In this document: positions 11,101 to 17,705 of the stretch, in pieces | How the letters are laid out: every line of letters starts with the position of its first letter | Position numbering within the stretch: the stretch's first letter is position 1 | Assembly: GCA_024399135.1 (NCBI GenBank) | Contig: JAKSHY010000017.1 | Location: 1-64,000 of the forward strand | Direction: 5' to 3' | Origin: Lachnospiraceae bacterium | Lineage (GTDB): Bacteria; Bacillota; Clostridia; Lachnospirales; Lachnospiraceae | Length of the DNA stretch: 64,000 bases | The notes under the pieces: generated by a model | What the model saw: the letters and a program-made list of their open reading frames with translations, nothing else | The model's database searches: none | What the model was told of the DNA's origin: nothing | Position numbers and translations under genes: made by a program

Positions 11101-12708
11101 ATCAGTTTTGATGGTGGAGACCAATTATGCGGTGGAGAGGAGGTCGCTCCGATCGTTGTGACGGAATTGGAAGGAGGAAGCGGAAATCCGACTTACCAAT
11201 GGCAGTACAAGAATGAGAGGACTCCTGATTTCATCAATATCGACGGTGCGACAAATAAGTCCTACACACCTTCTGCCGTTGATGTGGCAACCACATATCG
11301 AAGGGTAGCGGTTGATGGAATCTATAAGTCAATCAGTAATGAGTTGACGATTAGCATCAGACCTATGCCGACGGTGGCGTTGGTGGATAATAGTTACTCG
11401 TTGGAGGAGTTATCCAATTTGAGCTTGTATTATCGCGCGCATAGTTACTATCAATGGGTGGATAACATGGAAATGTACTTGATTGACTCCGCTATGAACG
11501 CCGATCAGACTCATTGGCAGATCAGTTATGATCAGGAATCTTGGTCGGATGTTGCCAAAGATAAGGATTCGTTGCTGTTGACCGATCAGTCAGATGTGGC
11601 ATATTACAGATATGTAGCCATCAACACTTGCGGAGCGGACACAAGCGAAATCGTGAAACTTGAAAAGCGATTGATAGATCCGATTGAGGATGACCAAATT
11701 AGATGGGTATTCACAGATACGTTCTTATGTAGGAACGAACAAAAAAGGGATTATCTGAGATTTAATTTGGTTACGGCCAACAGTCAAGGAAGCAAAAACT
11801 TGAAATATATGTATTCTTATCGGGTGGAAAGCAAAACGGGAGCGTTCGTATGGAAGCCTTGGGCAAGTTCAACTGAGATTAATGTTCTATATGACTCGAT
11901 ATTCACCGAAAACACTATGATGGAATATTATCAAGAGGTGCGTATCAGTGAAATGGATGAGAATGGAAACAAGCGTATTCCAAGCGATAATGTCGTCCTT
12001 TATGTGACAAGGCATGACACATTGCGTGGAACGTCCATCACTCGTGCCGTCAATATGAAGGTCAACACATTCGACGCTACCTTTGCTATGGTAGTGGAAG
12101 ACGGATCGGAGATTAGGGTTGGGGAAAAGGATGTCATCCAGCTTAAACAAGGTGATCGTGTACGTTTTATCCCTAAGGTCACATCAAATGTCGAGTATGG
12201 TTATGGCGATCTTCAATATAACTGGAGTCTTGAACAGCCTCTTAATAAGAATTACTTCTCCGTATATGGTGGAAGGAACGGAATTGATGGAATAACGAGC
12301 GAGAAGGAGTCTCCGATTTGCTATTATTATAACGGAGGTTATTATCCGGTATCTCTTAAAGTGACGGATGGAGTTTGCGAGAAGTTTATCAGTGACACGT
12401 CCTTGTATATCCCGGAGAATTCTTTGAGGAGATTCAGTGCATCCATGGTATTGGAGGATGAAATGCAGGAAGGCGATTTCAAGCATATTGACTATATTGA
12501 TGTATTCCCGACTTATGTGACGGAGTTTGTGAATGTGGTATCGACAGGAAATGCCACCCACAACGTGATGTTGGTGGATGAGGTTGGTAGGATTCTCTAT
12601 GGGGAGAAGTTCTGCGGATCCATCCAGGTTCCGATGAGTGGCTGCATCAGCGGAACATACTTCATTGTGGTCGATGAACTTGAAAGGTTCAAGGTTATTA
12701 AGCGATAA
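2128..12708 (+). CDS. Giant secreted multi-domain surface protein, probable T9SS substrate
   Basis: 3526 residues. Residues 1-20 (MKNRYILLLVSLVCCLNVWG) form a signal peptide. The body is a long chain of beta-sandwich/Ig-like units of ~120-170 residues, recognisable by recurring W-Q-Y patterns (such as LWQYSTDQVSWF, YQWQMSS, YQWQYKNE) followed by 'YRRV/FRRIV...C...SN' ends. The last ~70 residues (IDVFPTYVTEFVNVV ... VDEVGRILYGE ... GTYFIVV ... KVIKR) resemble a T9SS type A C-terminal sorting domain. Family knowledge: such proteins are exported by T9SS and act as adhesins or matrix proteins. The first third is visibly more AT-rich than the last, suggesting mosaic origin. The gene is alone behind its own promoter and ends at a hairpin shared with pcfJ. 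Ligand and role are unknown. Confidence 0.75.
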   Translation: MKNRYILLLVSLVCCLNVWGDSFPEKDVVSDNGNDWSKAPGVLQIKTYYHKGQVSESWFIAPLSYNDITCYYYKGGKEKNHVYVTESEFKDSETFVIGHSSFQAKYDYDNFRFWKKPDRPKELKITSHLEWTTLSNKSLWNSAKNLTLEGQDIVQIIQDSGKYYCTYPIESQNWELDTKNLWKKIMENQNNEDFYNKNGYVDVFFRNLYLWDLKTRDEGKDDTDHFNGYTHTYDGNVLQVRIFKCGVGDLNVVSESNPKIDKGIYAIFEKQTAPTIKLKSTLDIVKGGSVSYVVYDYLKGENNDLKISDVSDNEYVNEISIAKFKTNGKLTPGENIPVERRIVYGTDGEAFEGSRVCVNSNNIEFLVLPEPTLEGIDEDRIENVECASKMKLEVGFTAGDYSDQYYRLEGKRCDFGEYSKYESYYGVKYKWKYKKNGSDKGFLNQKGKDDKIKSAKELFDYDEDNDEDLLIPLCSLEEGATYEFYQCAVLTAFDGYEVESHDVVKSYKLKIAKSLDGEKLNINISQVEVCENDDLENVIFFAKYGENEDPKDYKLDKFIYSWKIAEEEGSGENEVSVKRNFPNVENDVKFHVSLMDGCGNKIEKETSIHVNKLPLFTNENIIGINENISVTKIDDGSLRVMGVKGRQCKLGISDSEKNKFDYFYSENNDGTDLVSIKGSAFDDILNNKTLYFYKRSKDGIQCLSKPVIVNFIGLSELEGNKFDITEIFVCPGSTLPELNANNSIATATMQGVNQNKMGYLWQYSTDQVSWFDMVNVSGDGGKTLFEKEGYNGTWEKEINVTTYIRRLAIPTLEDGTELDEYASNVLKVSIFTKPVLEFDIDGEIVVDKKCYGDTIKLSMSVSNQKSLDEQAVMRNFNKSGCISKYGYYDNLGEKGDSILKEYKSEPSDWKMEVKRNYNIRAEVEYCGEAISSKEYLVESYPMIDVTPIIGKCAIVGNEVEVKAVKDGCTCEIIRGETVYKAVDGASTAKILLEHQTEYKFDVHVIDNTTLCETVLKKSIKSTDIKERKSSVGIGPSGDATANKVCAGSEIEIRSAKQDGDYEGYSWSVDGKTVTGERDFNLKFTPSQAGKEYKVKRTCEFYDATELCYTVEDEIAITTYDPLKEPSIGLSTDSVCNGEKVEVVITANGGGTEGEYLLTLGGMTSEAVSKGASYKFVTDVLKADTTFVASVTDASCSNETLYVAKSRGLSVVVEKNLDFTLSTSPEFITEDDFKDDVITITVKCVGVEKGDKLYYSLNGGEEIEVTYNEVGFTVKMNLKDFEETSKVELIVRRVGKVSGCESVRVFEYKMNEGFDGGEPLLVGNGKENEIEVCGGSTVDLSISNVKEITFGGGQITEMTDVNWSWYKGNSRIKQTEEQPNFTVEVGSDDRTATYFAVFSGKDAGGTTRKISSNKFTIKTGEGVEIGRIHFSDFPTETFVEYCKNSSEIVTMATDFTGKVNLQWVYSTDDGKTWENVPETMNGNEVATTNIVNISVAELAETVNGKNVDKVYFRLKAIDGCKTESFSDNILLVRFKSGVSMPSPTIASTLLFGNEVELPDSLLFGRHYSHTDPYEFIGRGEVVEVGSLQRVNFKDLIHFGENSVDVVRSEKARISNETCYSDTLHYTFNIYQKLNTPTLAVNPSQDYYCAKDGEKKNLYLNKIVGGDTASYKTVWQYQMEGIDEWIAMDNGENYGVFNVTIGKIKENEDNEHQQQIIIKDLSQSIKVRAMLTCEGDYPGGYVSSNEVALNVYSSLKDGGIDFTKKEICYNTSIDTIKGFVATGGSGEYIYTWQKSVDAKTYENLVNGEANDPTFAPWNSGGKYNLKETTYFRRIVTDDVCRTSDTSEVKTVFVRDSFEILPEDVTYSRIVTNGSRARLSGVTDYSQSGLGEDQYVWWKTQNVEYQRSAVNKEVLTEALEVPDGDDKITVTYYAQALKGGCVSSNKLPLDIMVYNQTAGEIYIDGEDIDVKEKWICSGENGVSLLSSEHAMNAEFEWYYFIGSNESNSPVQGMRDGRVTVRVSTPEVNLDTTNVANQLKNTNGSEKYVRVFRVTKVTIDDVSTRLYGDTITIKIVPTLESVSNFLMGNGNALAGDLMIEEGKKDYCIEDEPNKILGNLDPIVADYWNDYRNLFGPWIYDKKEQGGFKTYFEYQMNNGEWIKDVEYDYADNKYAGMVSYTVKTSTMQLDGTYRVRRVMEDGCSSITSNEVLLSLFDDQLNPDTVTTYAFTPDMTMFNTNNAIKKGYEVGDSIVFMSEDRNLDLIWYSDPECTEIIQDRKSWCGIRLTEELANEKEGEGAYVYVRARKGDCLGEAVAVPFEFGTLSDGGTIYISDSIICHNGLYGDIMGETEAKGQYKAPEYRKMEWTYGWQYKRSSSDKAVWSTIPNEIGLGLSSDVINEYAATSSADVPLLIRRVATNDKGRVRYSNVLTLTRYSELTPGTLSLNSTSDKFCDYDELPYVKTTSASGGKMSGAYNVTWQYNVNNGEWNEFICIDSLYVGLLVEKLDRNQTNILTFRCLYSDECEEVASQNQQITLFRINEKPSIYQNNDSCNAEILKLVVYNDQYDKTYQWSAIYTDPNDETMTEKTVWSYVGEECMIVRNGMPTSLYAVRSEDNETKCLSDYFRFDVEMLPDLSQTTPVAPVAICPGSDLEIKGGSLSGGNGEKTYQWQMSSTGKDNDFADIVDATGNDLNLSAKYMKTGAYFRRIVVDMCHTDTSDVIFVDVRQKVYVSPEDLSFDDFKCPNGVFTAKVVAQADSTMLSEYWTLDNDTIFTIGKNFQMEGFSGDSMEYQFVHYLTDTTGLTCPSEAVSVYAFNKPSINKEENIISTDNYTPCNESQVKIEGSLLGGSHSEHIKYNWYVNGNEQIGEFKNNLRVTANDDMVIVRIADNGCVTDSSNVLHLEGQIVFSYDYANELSMEVTTDVTDSSVVINILGSKLFSEGYEFTGDGDMPNVASNNIVLPYKFDIYKDSLLGIMAKVPYCVRSLTINPLRGGVISFDGGDQLCGGEEVAPIVVTELEGGSGNPTYQWQYKNERTPDFINIDGATNKSYTPSAVDVATTYRRVAVDGIYKSISNELTISIRPMPTVALVDNSYSLEELSNLSLYYRAHSYYQWVDNMEMYLIDSAMNADQTHWQISYDQESWSDVAKDKDSLLLTDQSDVAYYRYVAINTCGADTSEIVKLEKRLIDPIEDDQIRWVFTDTFLCRNEQKRDYLRFNLVTANSQGSKNLKYMYSYRVESKTGAFVWKPWASSTEINVLYDSIFTENTMMEYYQEVRISEMDENGNKRIPSDNVVLYVTRHDTLRGTSITRAVNMKVNTFDATFAMVVEDGSEIRVGEKDVIQLKQGDRVRFIPKVTSNVEYGYGDLQYNWSLEQPLNKNYFSVYGGRNGIDGITSEKESPICYYYNGGYYPVSLKVTDGVCEKFISDTSLYIPENSLRRFSASMVLEDEMQEGDFKHIDYIDVFPTYVTEFVNVVSTGNATHNVMLVDEVGRILYGEKFCGSIQVPMSGCISGTYFIVVDELERFKVIKR

Positions 12709-12725
12709 GAAAGCGGTAGCATAGG

Positions 12726-12755
12726 AAAAGGGTAGTCCATTTGGGCTACCCTTTT
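12726..12755. terminator. Bidirectional terminator between giant gene and pcfJ-like gene
   Basis: AAAAGGGTAG / CTACCCTTTT form a perfect 10-bp stem with a 10-nt loop. The A/T-rich ends allow termination on both strands, fitting the convergent genes. Confidence 0.8.
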
Positions 12756-12762
12756 CTGTTTG

Positions 12763-14088
12763 TTATGCGACGGCTTTAAGGCTCGCCGTGATCATTTTGA
12801 TTTTATACATATTATCTTTCATCAGTTGCAGGATCTCGTCATGGAATTCGGTTTTCGAATTGCAAACGCCTCTGCTTTGGATTATCTCAAAGGTGTCCAG
12901 GTTGACCTCGATCGTCTCGATCCGCTCTCCGTTATGTTTTCTTGCTGAAAGGATAAGGCTGTCCTCTTCTTTGTAATAGCCTCTTGCGAAGACGCAGTGG
13001 TGCATCGCTGTTCCCTCCTGCTCGAATTCAGCAACGGTACGGAGAACTTTGATGGAGAGGTGGTCATTGGAGAAATTAAGATCAAAGAATCTCTCCTTCA
13101 TTTCCTTGTATTTCTTTTCCCATTTGAGTGCGTCTTCCCTTTCTTGCTCTTCCCTTTTCTGATTTTCCATCTTTATTTTTTGTTCGATATATTTGTCATG
13201 TGCGGCTTTAAGGTTGGAAGGGCAAATGTAGTGAGGAGAGCGGAGATCCTTGTCGAGATAGGCGAGGGCATCCATCATGTCGAACCATAAGGAGGCATCC
13301 TTGATGATGTAATTGTTGCGGTTGCAGATGTTCACCGCATATTTGTATGGAATGGACGTGCTTCCCTTCTTACAAAGGTATTTGAATAACGATATTTGTT
13401 TAGTTTTGATAAGGAATTCGTAATCGTTATTGGATAAGATGTTTTTCGCAACTTCCGATGGCGTAAGATCCATAAAGTCGCCTTTAAAACCGTTGCGTTT
13501 CAATGTTGGAATGTATTTTCGGTTAGGATAGATGAAGGAAGGTCTGATTTCGTATCGGGTGTGTGCGTAATAGCTGTCGCACTTATGTTTGATGCTCATG
13601 TCGTGGTTGAACAGCCATGAGTCAATGTAGTAACTGGTGCTATTGACATCCCTTGCCACAATGGTTTCTTTCCCATTGCTGTTAACCCAAATCTGCACCG
13701 CTTCATTAATGGCGTAAGTGATTTCGCAAGTCCTTATGGCGTTTCTGACCACAAGAAAGTGTCGGAATACTTGATAGCCCTTGCAAGTTGTAACTATAGT
13801 GTAGTAGCAACTGTTTCTATGGATGGAACCAGTTGTGTTTTTCTGGATGGTAAGTTCCTTTCCGCAATGTGGGCAGATGGTTTTGTCCTCGATGACATCC
13901 ACAAGTAGGGATGATTTCCTCATCGGAAGAGGCTCGCCACATTCACTGCACCAGGCGTTTCTTTTGTTCACATAGGCGGTAGGTGTGCCTATGTGAGAAA
14001 GGGCCCATGCTCTTTGTGAAGGGGAGAGCGGAGGAAGTTTTGCGGAGAGTTCCATGACTCTCTTTTCTTCTTTTGTTCTCGGTTGCAT
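12763..14088 (-). CDS. PcfJ-like protein
   Basis: 441 residues. A zinc-ribbon is visible near the N-terminus (Cys47, Cys50, Cys72, Cys75). The C-terminal segment from ~350 (EGTAMHHCVFARGYY ... DSLILSARK ... IEVNLDTFEIIQSRG) matches the PcfJ domain, first described on the conjugative plasmid pCF10; its biochemical role is not established. A charged helical stretch (~300-345) precedes it. It follows the PcfK-like gene with an 18-bp gap, a pairing common in Bacteroidetes elements. Last gene of the operon driven by leader module C1. Confidence 0.75.
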   Translation of the reverse strand: MQPRTKEEKRVMELSAKLPPLSPSQRAWALSHIGTPTAYVNKRNAWCSECGEPLPMRKSSLLVDVIEDKTICPHCGKELTIQKNTTGSIHRNSCYYTIVTTCKGYQVFRHFLVVRNAIRTCEITYAINEAVQIWVNSNGKETIVARDVNSTSYYIDSWLFNHDMSIKHKCDSYYAHTRYEIRPSFIYPNRKYIPTLKRNGFKGDFMDLTPSEVAKNILSNNDYEFLIKTKQISLFKYLCKKGSTSIPYKYAVNICNRNNYIIKDASLWFDMMDALAYLDKDLRSPHYICPSNLKAAHDKYIEQKIKMENQKREEQEREDALKWEKKYKEMKERFFDLNFSNDHLSIKVLRTVAEFEQEGTAMHHCVFARGYYKEEDSLILSARKHNGERIETIEVNLDTFEIIQSRGVCNSKTEFHDEILQLMKDNMYKIKMITASLKAVA

Positions 14089-14106
14089 ATTGAAAAGATT
14101 TTAATG

Positions 14107-14541
14107 TTAATCGAATAGGGAGAGTTGGACACAGGCCGTTTGCTTCGGTTCCTCCTTTTTCTTGGAGTTCTTCTTCGCGTATTCATCGTACATCTTTTGT
14201 TGGTACTGACGGATCGCTTCCGCTTTCGCATCGGCTTTTTCTTCCTCGGTAAGTTCAATCTCATGGTTGCAGACAACTTGATAGTCTATTTTATCGGCTG
14301 TGATGTCCGCTTCGTCATAGTAGTGAACCGCTAATCCATAGACTTCTGCGTCGTCCAAACCGCAAACGCCCATCTTTTGAACTGATGATGCGATGAAGTT
14401 GCAACATTCCTCAATGGATTTGTTCGGGTTACGGTATTTCTCTGCAAACATATAGTCGTCTTGTGCGAAACGATCGAGATATGCTTTAATGATGTCTTGA
14501 AATGCTTGTGAAGCTTTTGCTTGCATTTTTTTTGATTCCAT
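14107..14541 (-). CDS. PcfK-like protein with C-terminal clamp-binding-like motif
   Basis: 144 residues. The N-terminal half (AFQDIIKAYLDRFAQDD ... YRNPNKSIEECCNFI ... VYGLAVHYYDE) matches the PcfK-like family pattern. A lysine/glutamate-rich linker follows, and the protein ends in QLSLFD; QLSLF is the canonical bacterial beta-sliding-clamp-binding pentapeptide (QL[S/D]LF). Inference: it may bring the replication clamp to plasmid DNA. It lies between an SSB gene and the PcfJ-like gene, all transcribed from module C1, so a role in processing entering or replicating plasmid DNA is plausible. Confidence 0.75.
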   Translation of the reverse strand: MESKKMQAKASQAFQDIIKAYLDRFAQDDYMFAEKYRNPNKSIEECCNFIASSVQKMGVCGLDDAEVYGLAVHYYDEADITADKIDYQVVCNHEIELTEEEKADAKAEAIRQYQQKMYDEYAKKNSKKKEEPKQTACVQLSLFD

Positions 14542-14556
14542 GATTCTTTTTTTTGG

Positions 14557-14580
14557 GGAAGCACCCCGAAGGGCACTTCC
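14557..14580 (-). other. Intercistronic UUCG hairpin
   Basis: As minus-strand RNA: GGAAGUGCCC-UUCG-GGGUGCUUCC, ten pairs including two G-U wobbles that would be mismatches on the other strand. Lies between SSB and pcfK-like genes. No U-tract follows, so a processing or stability element is as likely as a terminator. Confidence 0.65.
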
Positions 14581-14597
14581 GATTAGACATTATAGGA

Positions 14598-14909
14598 TCA
14601 CTTTTGTATATGCTCGTATTTGGTGGCCACCAAGACAACTCTGTTCTGCTTCTTGCCGTCCTTGTCTTCCCACTCCTCCGGTTTGAAGAAACCTTCCACC
14701 TGTACCAAGTTGCCTTTTTCGAGGGCGGCGAAGTCCGTCTTTGAGTCGTTCTTTCTCCAAGCCTCCATGTTCAGGAAAGCCGAGGTGTAGTCATCCTTGC
14801 CCTTTTCCTTTCTACCGACTGAGATCGAGAATCTGCAAACGCTTGATGTTTCGAACTGCTTTACATCTGAAAAGCCTACATAACCTGAAATCTTAAAACT
14901 GTTTTCCAT
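14598..14909 (-). CDS. ssb: Single-stranded DNA-binding protein paralogue (short form)
   Basis: 103 residues with the SSB OB-fold pattern: KISGYVGFSDVKQFETSSVCRFSISVGRKEKG ... FLNMEAWRK ... LEKGNLVQVEGFFKPEEWEDKDGKKQNRVVLVATKYE. It lacks the acidic DDxxF-type tail that recruits partner proteins in housekeeping SSB. Nearly identical in protein and DNA to the copy at 47385-47696. First gene of an SSB-PcfK-PcfJ operon; the start codon abuts leader module C1. Inferred role: coating single-stranded plasmid DNA during transfer or establishment. Confidence 0.85.
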   Translation of the reverse strand: MENSFKISGYVGFSDVKQFETSSVCRFSISVGRKEKGKDDYTSAFLNMEAWRKNDSKTDFAALEKGNLVQVEGFFKPEEWEDKDGKKQNRVVLVATKYEHIQK

Positions 14910-15130
14910 TTTTATAAATATTTAGAAGTTAAACAATCAATTTTTACATTGCCTCAAAAGGTTGCAGGGGGATGGCGGCAAAGAGAACGGCAGAAATACT
15001 CTTTTTATGGAACAGAAAAAGGAAGATTTGTGACAAGAGCCTATTTGCGGGCGACAGCGAACCATAAAACTGCGATCTACCTTTGCAGTGGAAAAATAAT
15101 TGTGCTTTGACTTCGGCTAATATTTAATGG
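14910..15130 (-). promoter_or_regulatory. Leader/promoter module copy C1
   Basis: Copy of the repeated ~220-bp module found upstream of nine minus-strand operons. In gene orientation the order is: AATATTAGCCGAAGTCAAA box; pyrimidine box; GGCTCTTG; hairpin (19-nt form UUUUUCUG-UUC-CAUAAAAA) ; TATTTCTG; AT-rich leader ending in TTCTAAATATTTATAAAA before the ATG. Here similarity to C9 continues to about 15440. Confidence 0.85.
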
Positions 15131-15490
15131 AAAGGACAGTTGGTTCAGGGCAAATGTGGCGGGATGGGCCGAAGCAGGTGAGGTCAAGCGGTTCCTCGAT
15201 CAGGCAGAAGGGTGGGTAGGAGGTAGCGAGGTTCCGTTAAGGACATTGGCGAGGGAGGACGCGATCATGGACTTGCCTTGATAAGGCAATGGCCAGGATA
15301 GGAGAGTTGGGGAGGGGAGAGAGTGGGATAGGACGGCGCGCGAACGAGGTCGGTGGCTACATGAGCGTTCGTCAAAGTTCCGTCATAATGTGATCGGGAG
15401 TTCAGGGGTGCGGAATGAAAAAGAGAAAAAAAAAGAGAAAAAAATAGAGAAATAAATATAACAATATTAAAAGAAATAAAAGAAGAATAT
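15131..15490. repeat. Non-coding segment duplicated at 47916-48190
   Basis: No convincing gene. The stretch 15131-15440 (CAGTTGG.TCAGGG, GGTTCCTC.ATCAGGCAGAAGGGTGGGTAG, GTTGGGGAGGGGAGAGAGTGG, ACGGCG.GCGAACG) matches 47916-48190 at high identity, extending the duplication that includes ssb and the leader module. It carries one GGGGAGGGGA motif (15306-15327). 15420-15490 is very A-rich. Confidence 0.75.
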
Positions 15491-15492
15491 AT

Positions 15493-15523
15493 TTTGTATT
15501 TAAAAAGAGAATTACTATATTTG
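15493..15523 (+). promoter_or_regulatory. Promoter of the tra operon
   Basis: TTTG (15493-15496), 19-bp spacer, TATATTTG (15516-15523): an excellent Bacteroidetes -33/-7 pair, 20 bp upstream of the ParA-like gene. Confidence 0.8.
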
Positions 15524-15543
15524 CAACATAAAGGCAATGTAAT

Positions 15544-16308
15544 ATGAAGGTAATTTCGATAATCGGACAAAAGGGTGGATGTGGCAAGACCACAACGACC
15601 ATTATGCTTGCAAGTGCGCTCGCATATACCTACAAAAAGAAGGTGGTTGCGTTGGACTGTGATACAACGCAGCAGTCGTTAGTGAAGATTCGTAACCGAG
15701 ACATAAGCGACATCACACCACATGATGTCATCGTGGACGGGCAGAAGTTGAAGGAGGTGAACGCATTCGACGTGTATAGGGTGTTTCGAGAGCAAAAGAT
15801 CAAACCTTATGAGGTGATAAGTTGCGAGGAGAAGGTGGAGCCCATTATTGACTACCTGGTCAAGAAGGATGAGGAGGGGTATGATTATGCGTTCCTTGAT
15901 TTGCCTGGAAATGTGGACAGCATCGAATATAATAGGATATTGTCGTTGTGTAATATCGTGTTCATTCCATTCATTGGCGATGACCTCAACTTCGATTCTA
16001 ATTTTGATTTTGCCAAGAAGTCATGTGAGAAGGTTTTGAACTCGAAGTCGAACCGTAACCTGGAGAAGATTTATGGATATTGGAACAAGTATAATTCGAG
16101 TGTTCGCCCTGCCGAATTTGAAGATTATTGCAAGAAGGTAAAGGAGGGACTTCCACACATAGAAATGTTGGAGAATAAATTCGGTTTCACCAATTCAGTG
16201 GGAAACAGACTTTTTATGAACACCCTTGTAACGCCAGTACAATACAAGAAGAGTGGCAACATCAATCCGTTGATCGAAGAAATGTATAATAAAATAGAAT
16301 CGATATAA
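15544..16308 (+). CDS. traA: ParA/MinD-family ATPase (TraA-like)
   Basis: 254 residues. Deviant Walker A motif KGGCGKTT at residues 10-17, switch segment 'FLDLPGN' around 118, and a C-terminal region typical of small ParA ATPases. CTnDOT-type elements begin their transfer operon with a ParA-like TraA; here too it is first, 1 bp before the DUF3408-like gene. It may alternatively act in plasmid partition, since no separate ParA was found in the window; no clear parS was seen either. Confidence 0.8.
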   Translation: MKVISIIGQKGGCGKTTTTIMLASALAYTYKKKVVALDCDTTQQSLVKIRNRDISDITPHDVIVDGQKLKEVNAFDVYRVFREQKIKPYEVISCEEKVEPIIDYLVKKDEEGYDYAFLDLPGNVDSIEYNRILSLCNIVFIPFIGDDLNFDSNFDFAKKSCEKVLNSKSNRNLEKIYGYWNKYNSSVRPAEFEDYCKKVKEGLPHIEMLENKFGFTNSVGNRLFMNTLVTPVQYKKSGNINPLIEEMYNKIESI

Positions 16309-16309
16309 T

Positions 16310-16783
16310 ATGGCTCAAAAACGTTTTATAGCGGAACCGATCTCCGAGGAGGAGAGTAACGAAATAGGAAATTTATTAGCGGACTCAGTTCGTGTGGAAA
16401 CGCAGGAGAATGCCGAGGAAGTGAGGAGCAGCTGGAGTGCGGAGAAAAGAGAGACATCCGTAAAGAAGGAGAGGGCAAAGAGTAAGAAGAAGGAAGCTAC
16501 AAGCAAGACTTCCGAATTGGAGGCAAAGATGAAAGCGTCTGACATAGATTACAGTAGGTGGACGAACTTCAAGAGGATTATCTTCAATAAGCCAGACCTC
16601 TCGATACAGGAAGAGGAGACGAAGACCGTGGTGATTCCTATCTCTCTTTTGGAGAGGATGTACGCCTTGTCGAAGAACAACAAGAAGATCTTCGTCAAGA
16701 CGATTGTCGCTAACCTCATCATGGATTTTCTTGAAGAGAACGAGGACATCATCGAGTTCCTTGAAAAGAACAACTCAAAATAA
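16310..16783 (+). CDS. traB: TraB-like (DUF3408-type) protein
   Basis: 157 residues. A charged, lysine/glutamate-rich N-terminal half (~25-80) is followed by a conserved-looking domain 'IDYSRWTNFKRIIFNKPDL ... VVIPISLLERMYALSKNNKKIFVKTIVANLIMDFLEEN', which resembles DUF3408/ribbon-helix-helix-like proteins placed after ParA in Bacteroidetes conjugative elements. Likely partner of the preceding ATPase, possibly its DNA-binding adaptor (inference). Confidence 0.6.
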   Translation: MAQKRFIAEPISEEESNEIGNLLADSVRVETQENAEEVRSSWSAEKRETSVKKERAKSKKKEATSKTSELEAKMKASDIDYSRWTNFKRIIFNKPDLSIQEEETKTVVIPISLLERMYALSKNNKKIFVKTIVANLIMDFLEENEDIIEFLEKNNSK

Positions 16784-16793
16784 GTAAGAGTAA

Positions 16794-17612
16794 ATGATAG
16801 TGCTTGGTGTGTTATCCAAATATTCTTGGATTGATTTCATAACATTCATCTTAATAATAGATGGAATAGTATTGGCCATAGGATTTGCGCTTGACAAATT
16901 CGTGTGGTCAAAAGGATCCTCTTTGACGAAGAACGAGCAACGCAGTCAGCGAGAGGAGGACAATGAGGTCGAAAAGAGGGATTACAGGAAGTTAAGCGAG
17001 TCCGCATCCGATTACAACGAGGTTGTGAGTGTGGACGAGAATTTCGATGATGAGGACAGATCTGACTCAATATCCATCAGTGAGGACTATGTTCCGAAGA
17101 CCTCCGATGTTGCGGAGGTGATGAATGAAGATGACGGGGAGGATGACATGCCGTCGCAGGCGGCTCTTGGCGATGAGGATGATGATGAGTTGCCTATGAA
17201 GTCCGTAACGGAAGAGGATGAGCCTCATGGATCGGACGATGGAGGCATGGAGGAGAGGAACGAACAGGCACAGGCTTCGTTCTTCTGCGATAGGGAAGAC
17301 GGCGAAATGATTACGACAAGTGATGATTTCGATAGTTTATCGAATATGGAATACTTGGATGATGATGATCAGAAGGCTATGTATGCGACAACCGACCAGG
17401 ACGAGGAACTGACGGATGTGAGCATAAAGCAAGGCGATGATGAGGAGTTTAGAGAGGTTGACGAGGGAAGGGGATTTGTTCCGGACGACGATTTCACGAT
17501 GGAGTTTTTGGAAGAGGCTACGGTGAAGAGTATGTCTGACATTGACGAACCGAATATCCAACAAGACGATTTGGAGGATCCAGAAGAGGAACCTAAATTC
17601 GATAACGAATAA
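16794..17612 (+). CDS. Very acidic single-pass membrane protein in tra operon
   Basis: 272 residues. One transmembrane helix at ~13-34 (FITFILIIDGIVLAIGFALD) is followed by ~230 residues extremely rich in Asp/Glu and poor in hydrophobics, so probably disordered. It occupies the position of TraC/TraD in CTnDOT-type operons, but no domain is recognised. The N-terminus would sit in the membrane with the acidic tail in one compartment; topology not determined. Ends 93 bp before traE behind a separate inverted repeat and promoter. Confidence 0.7.
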   Translation: MIVLGVLSKYSWIDFITFILIIDGIVLAIGFALDKFVWSKGSSLTKNEQRSQREEDNEVEKRDYRKLSESASDYNEVVSVDENFDDEDRSDSISISEDYVPKTSDVAEVMNEDDGEDDMPSQAALGDEDDDELPMKSVTEEDEPHGSDDGGMEERNEQAQASFFCDREDGEMITTSDDFDSLSNMEYLDDDDQKAMYATTDQDEELTDVSIKQGDDEEFREVDEGRGFVPDDDFTMEFLEEATVKSMSDIDEPNIQQDDLEDPEEEPKFDNE

Positions 17613-17616
17613 ATTA

Positions 17617-17634
17617 TTTGGGAAACTACCCAAA
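17617..17634. promoter_or_regulatory. Inverted repeat upstream of traE
   Basis: TTTGGG-AAACTA-CCCAAA. It follows the stop codon of the acidic protein and precedes the traE promoter. Its TTTGGGAAA half resembles the operator at 2034-2045, so it may be an operator; a weak terminator is also possible. Confidence 0.4.
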
Positions 17635-17671
17635 ATTAAAGGCGACAAGTGGTAACTTATATAATAATGAT

Positions 17672-17679
17672 TAAATTTG
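17672..17679 (+). promoter_or_regulatory. Internal tra promoter -7 box
   Basis: TAAATTTG matches TAnnTTTG, 27 bp before the traE ATG. Suggests a second promoter giving extra transcription from traE onward. Confidence 0.5.
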
Positions 17680-17705
17680 TACTTTAATAATTAAATAAAA
17701 AAATT

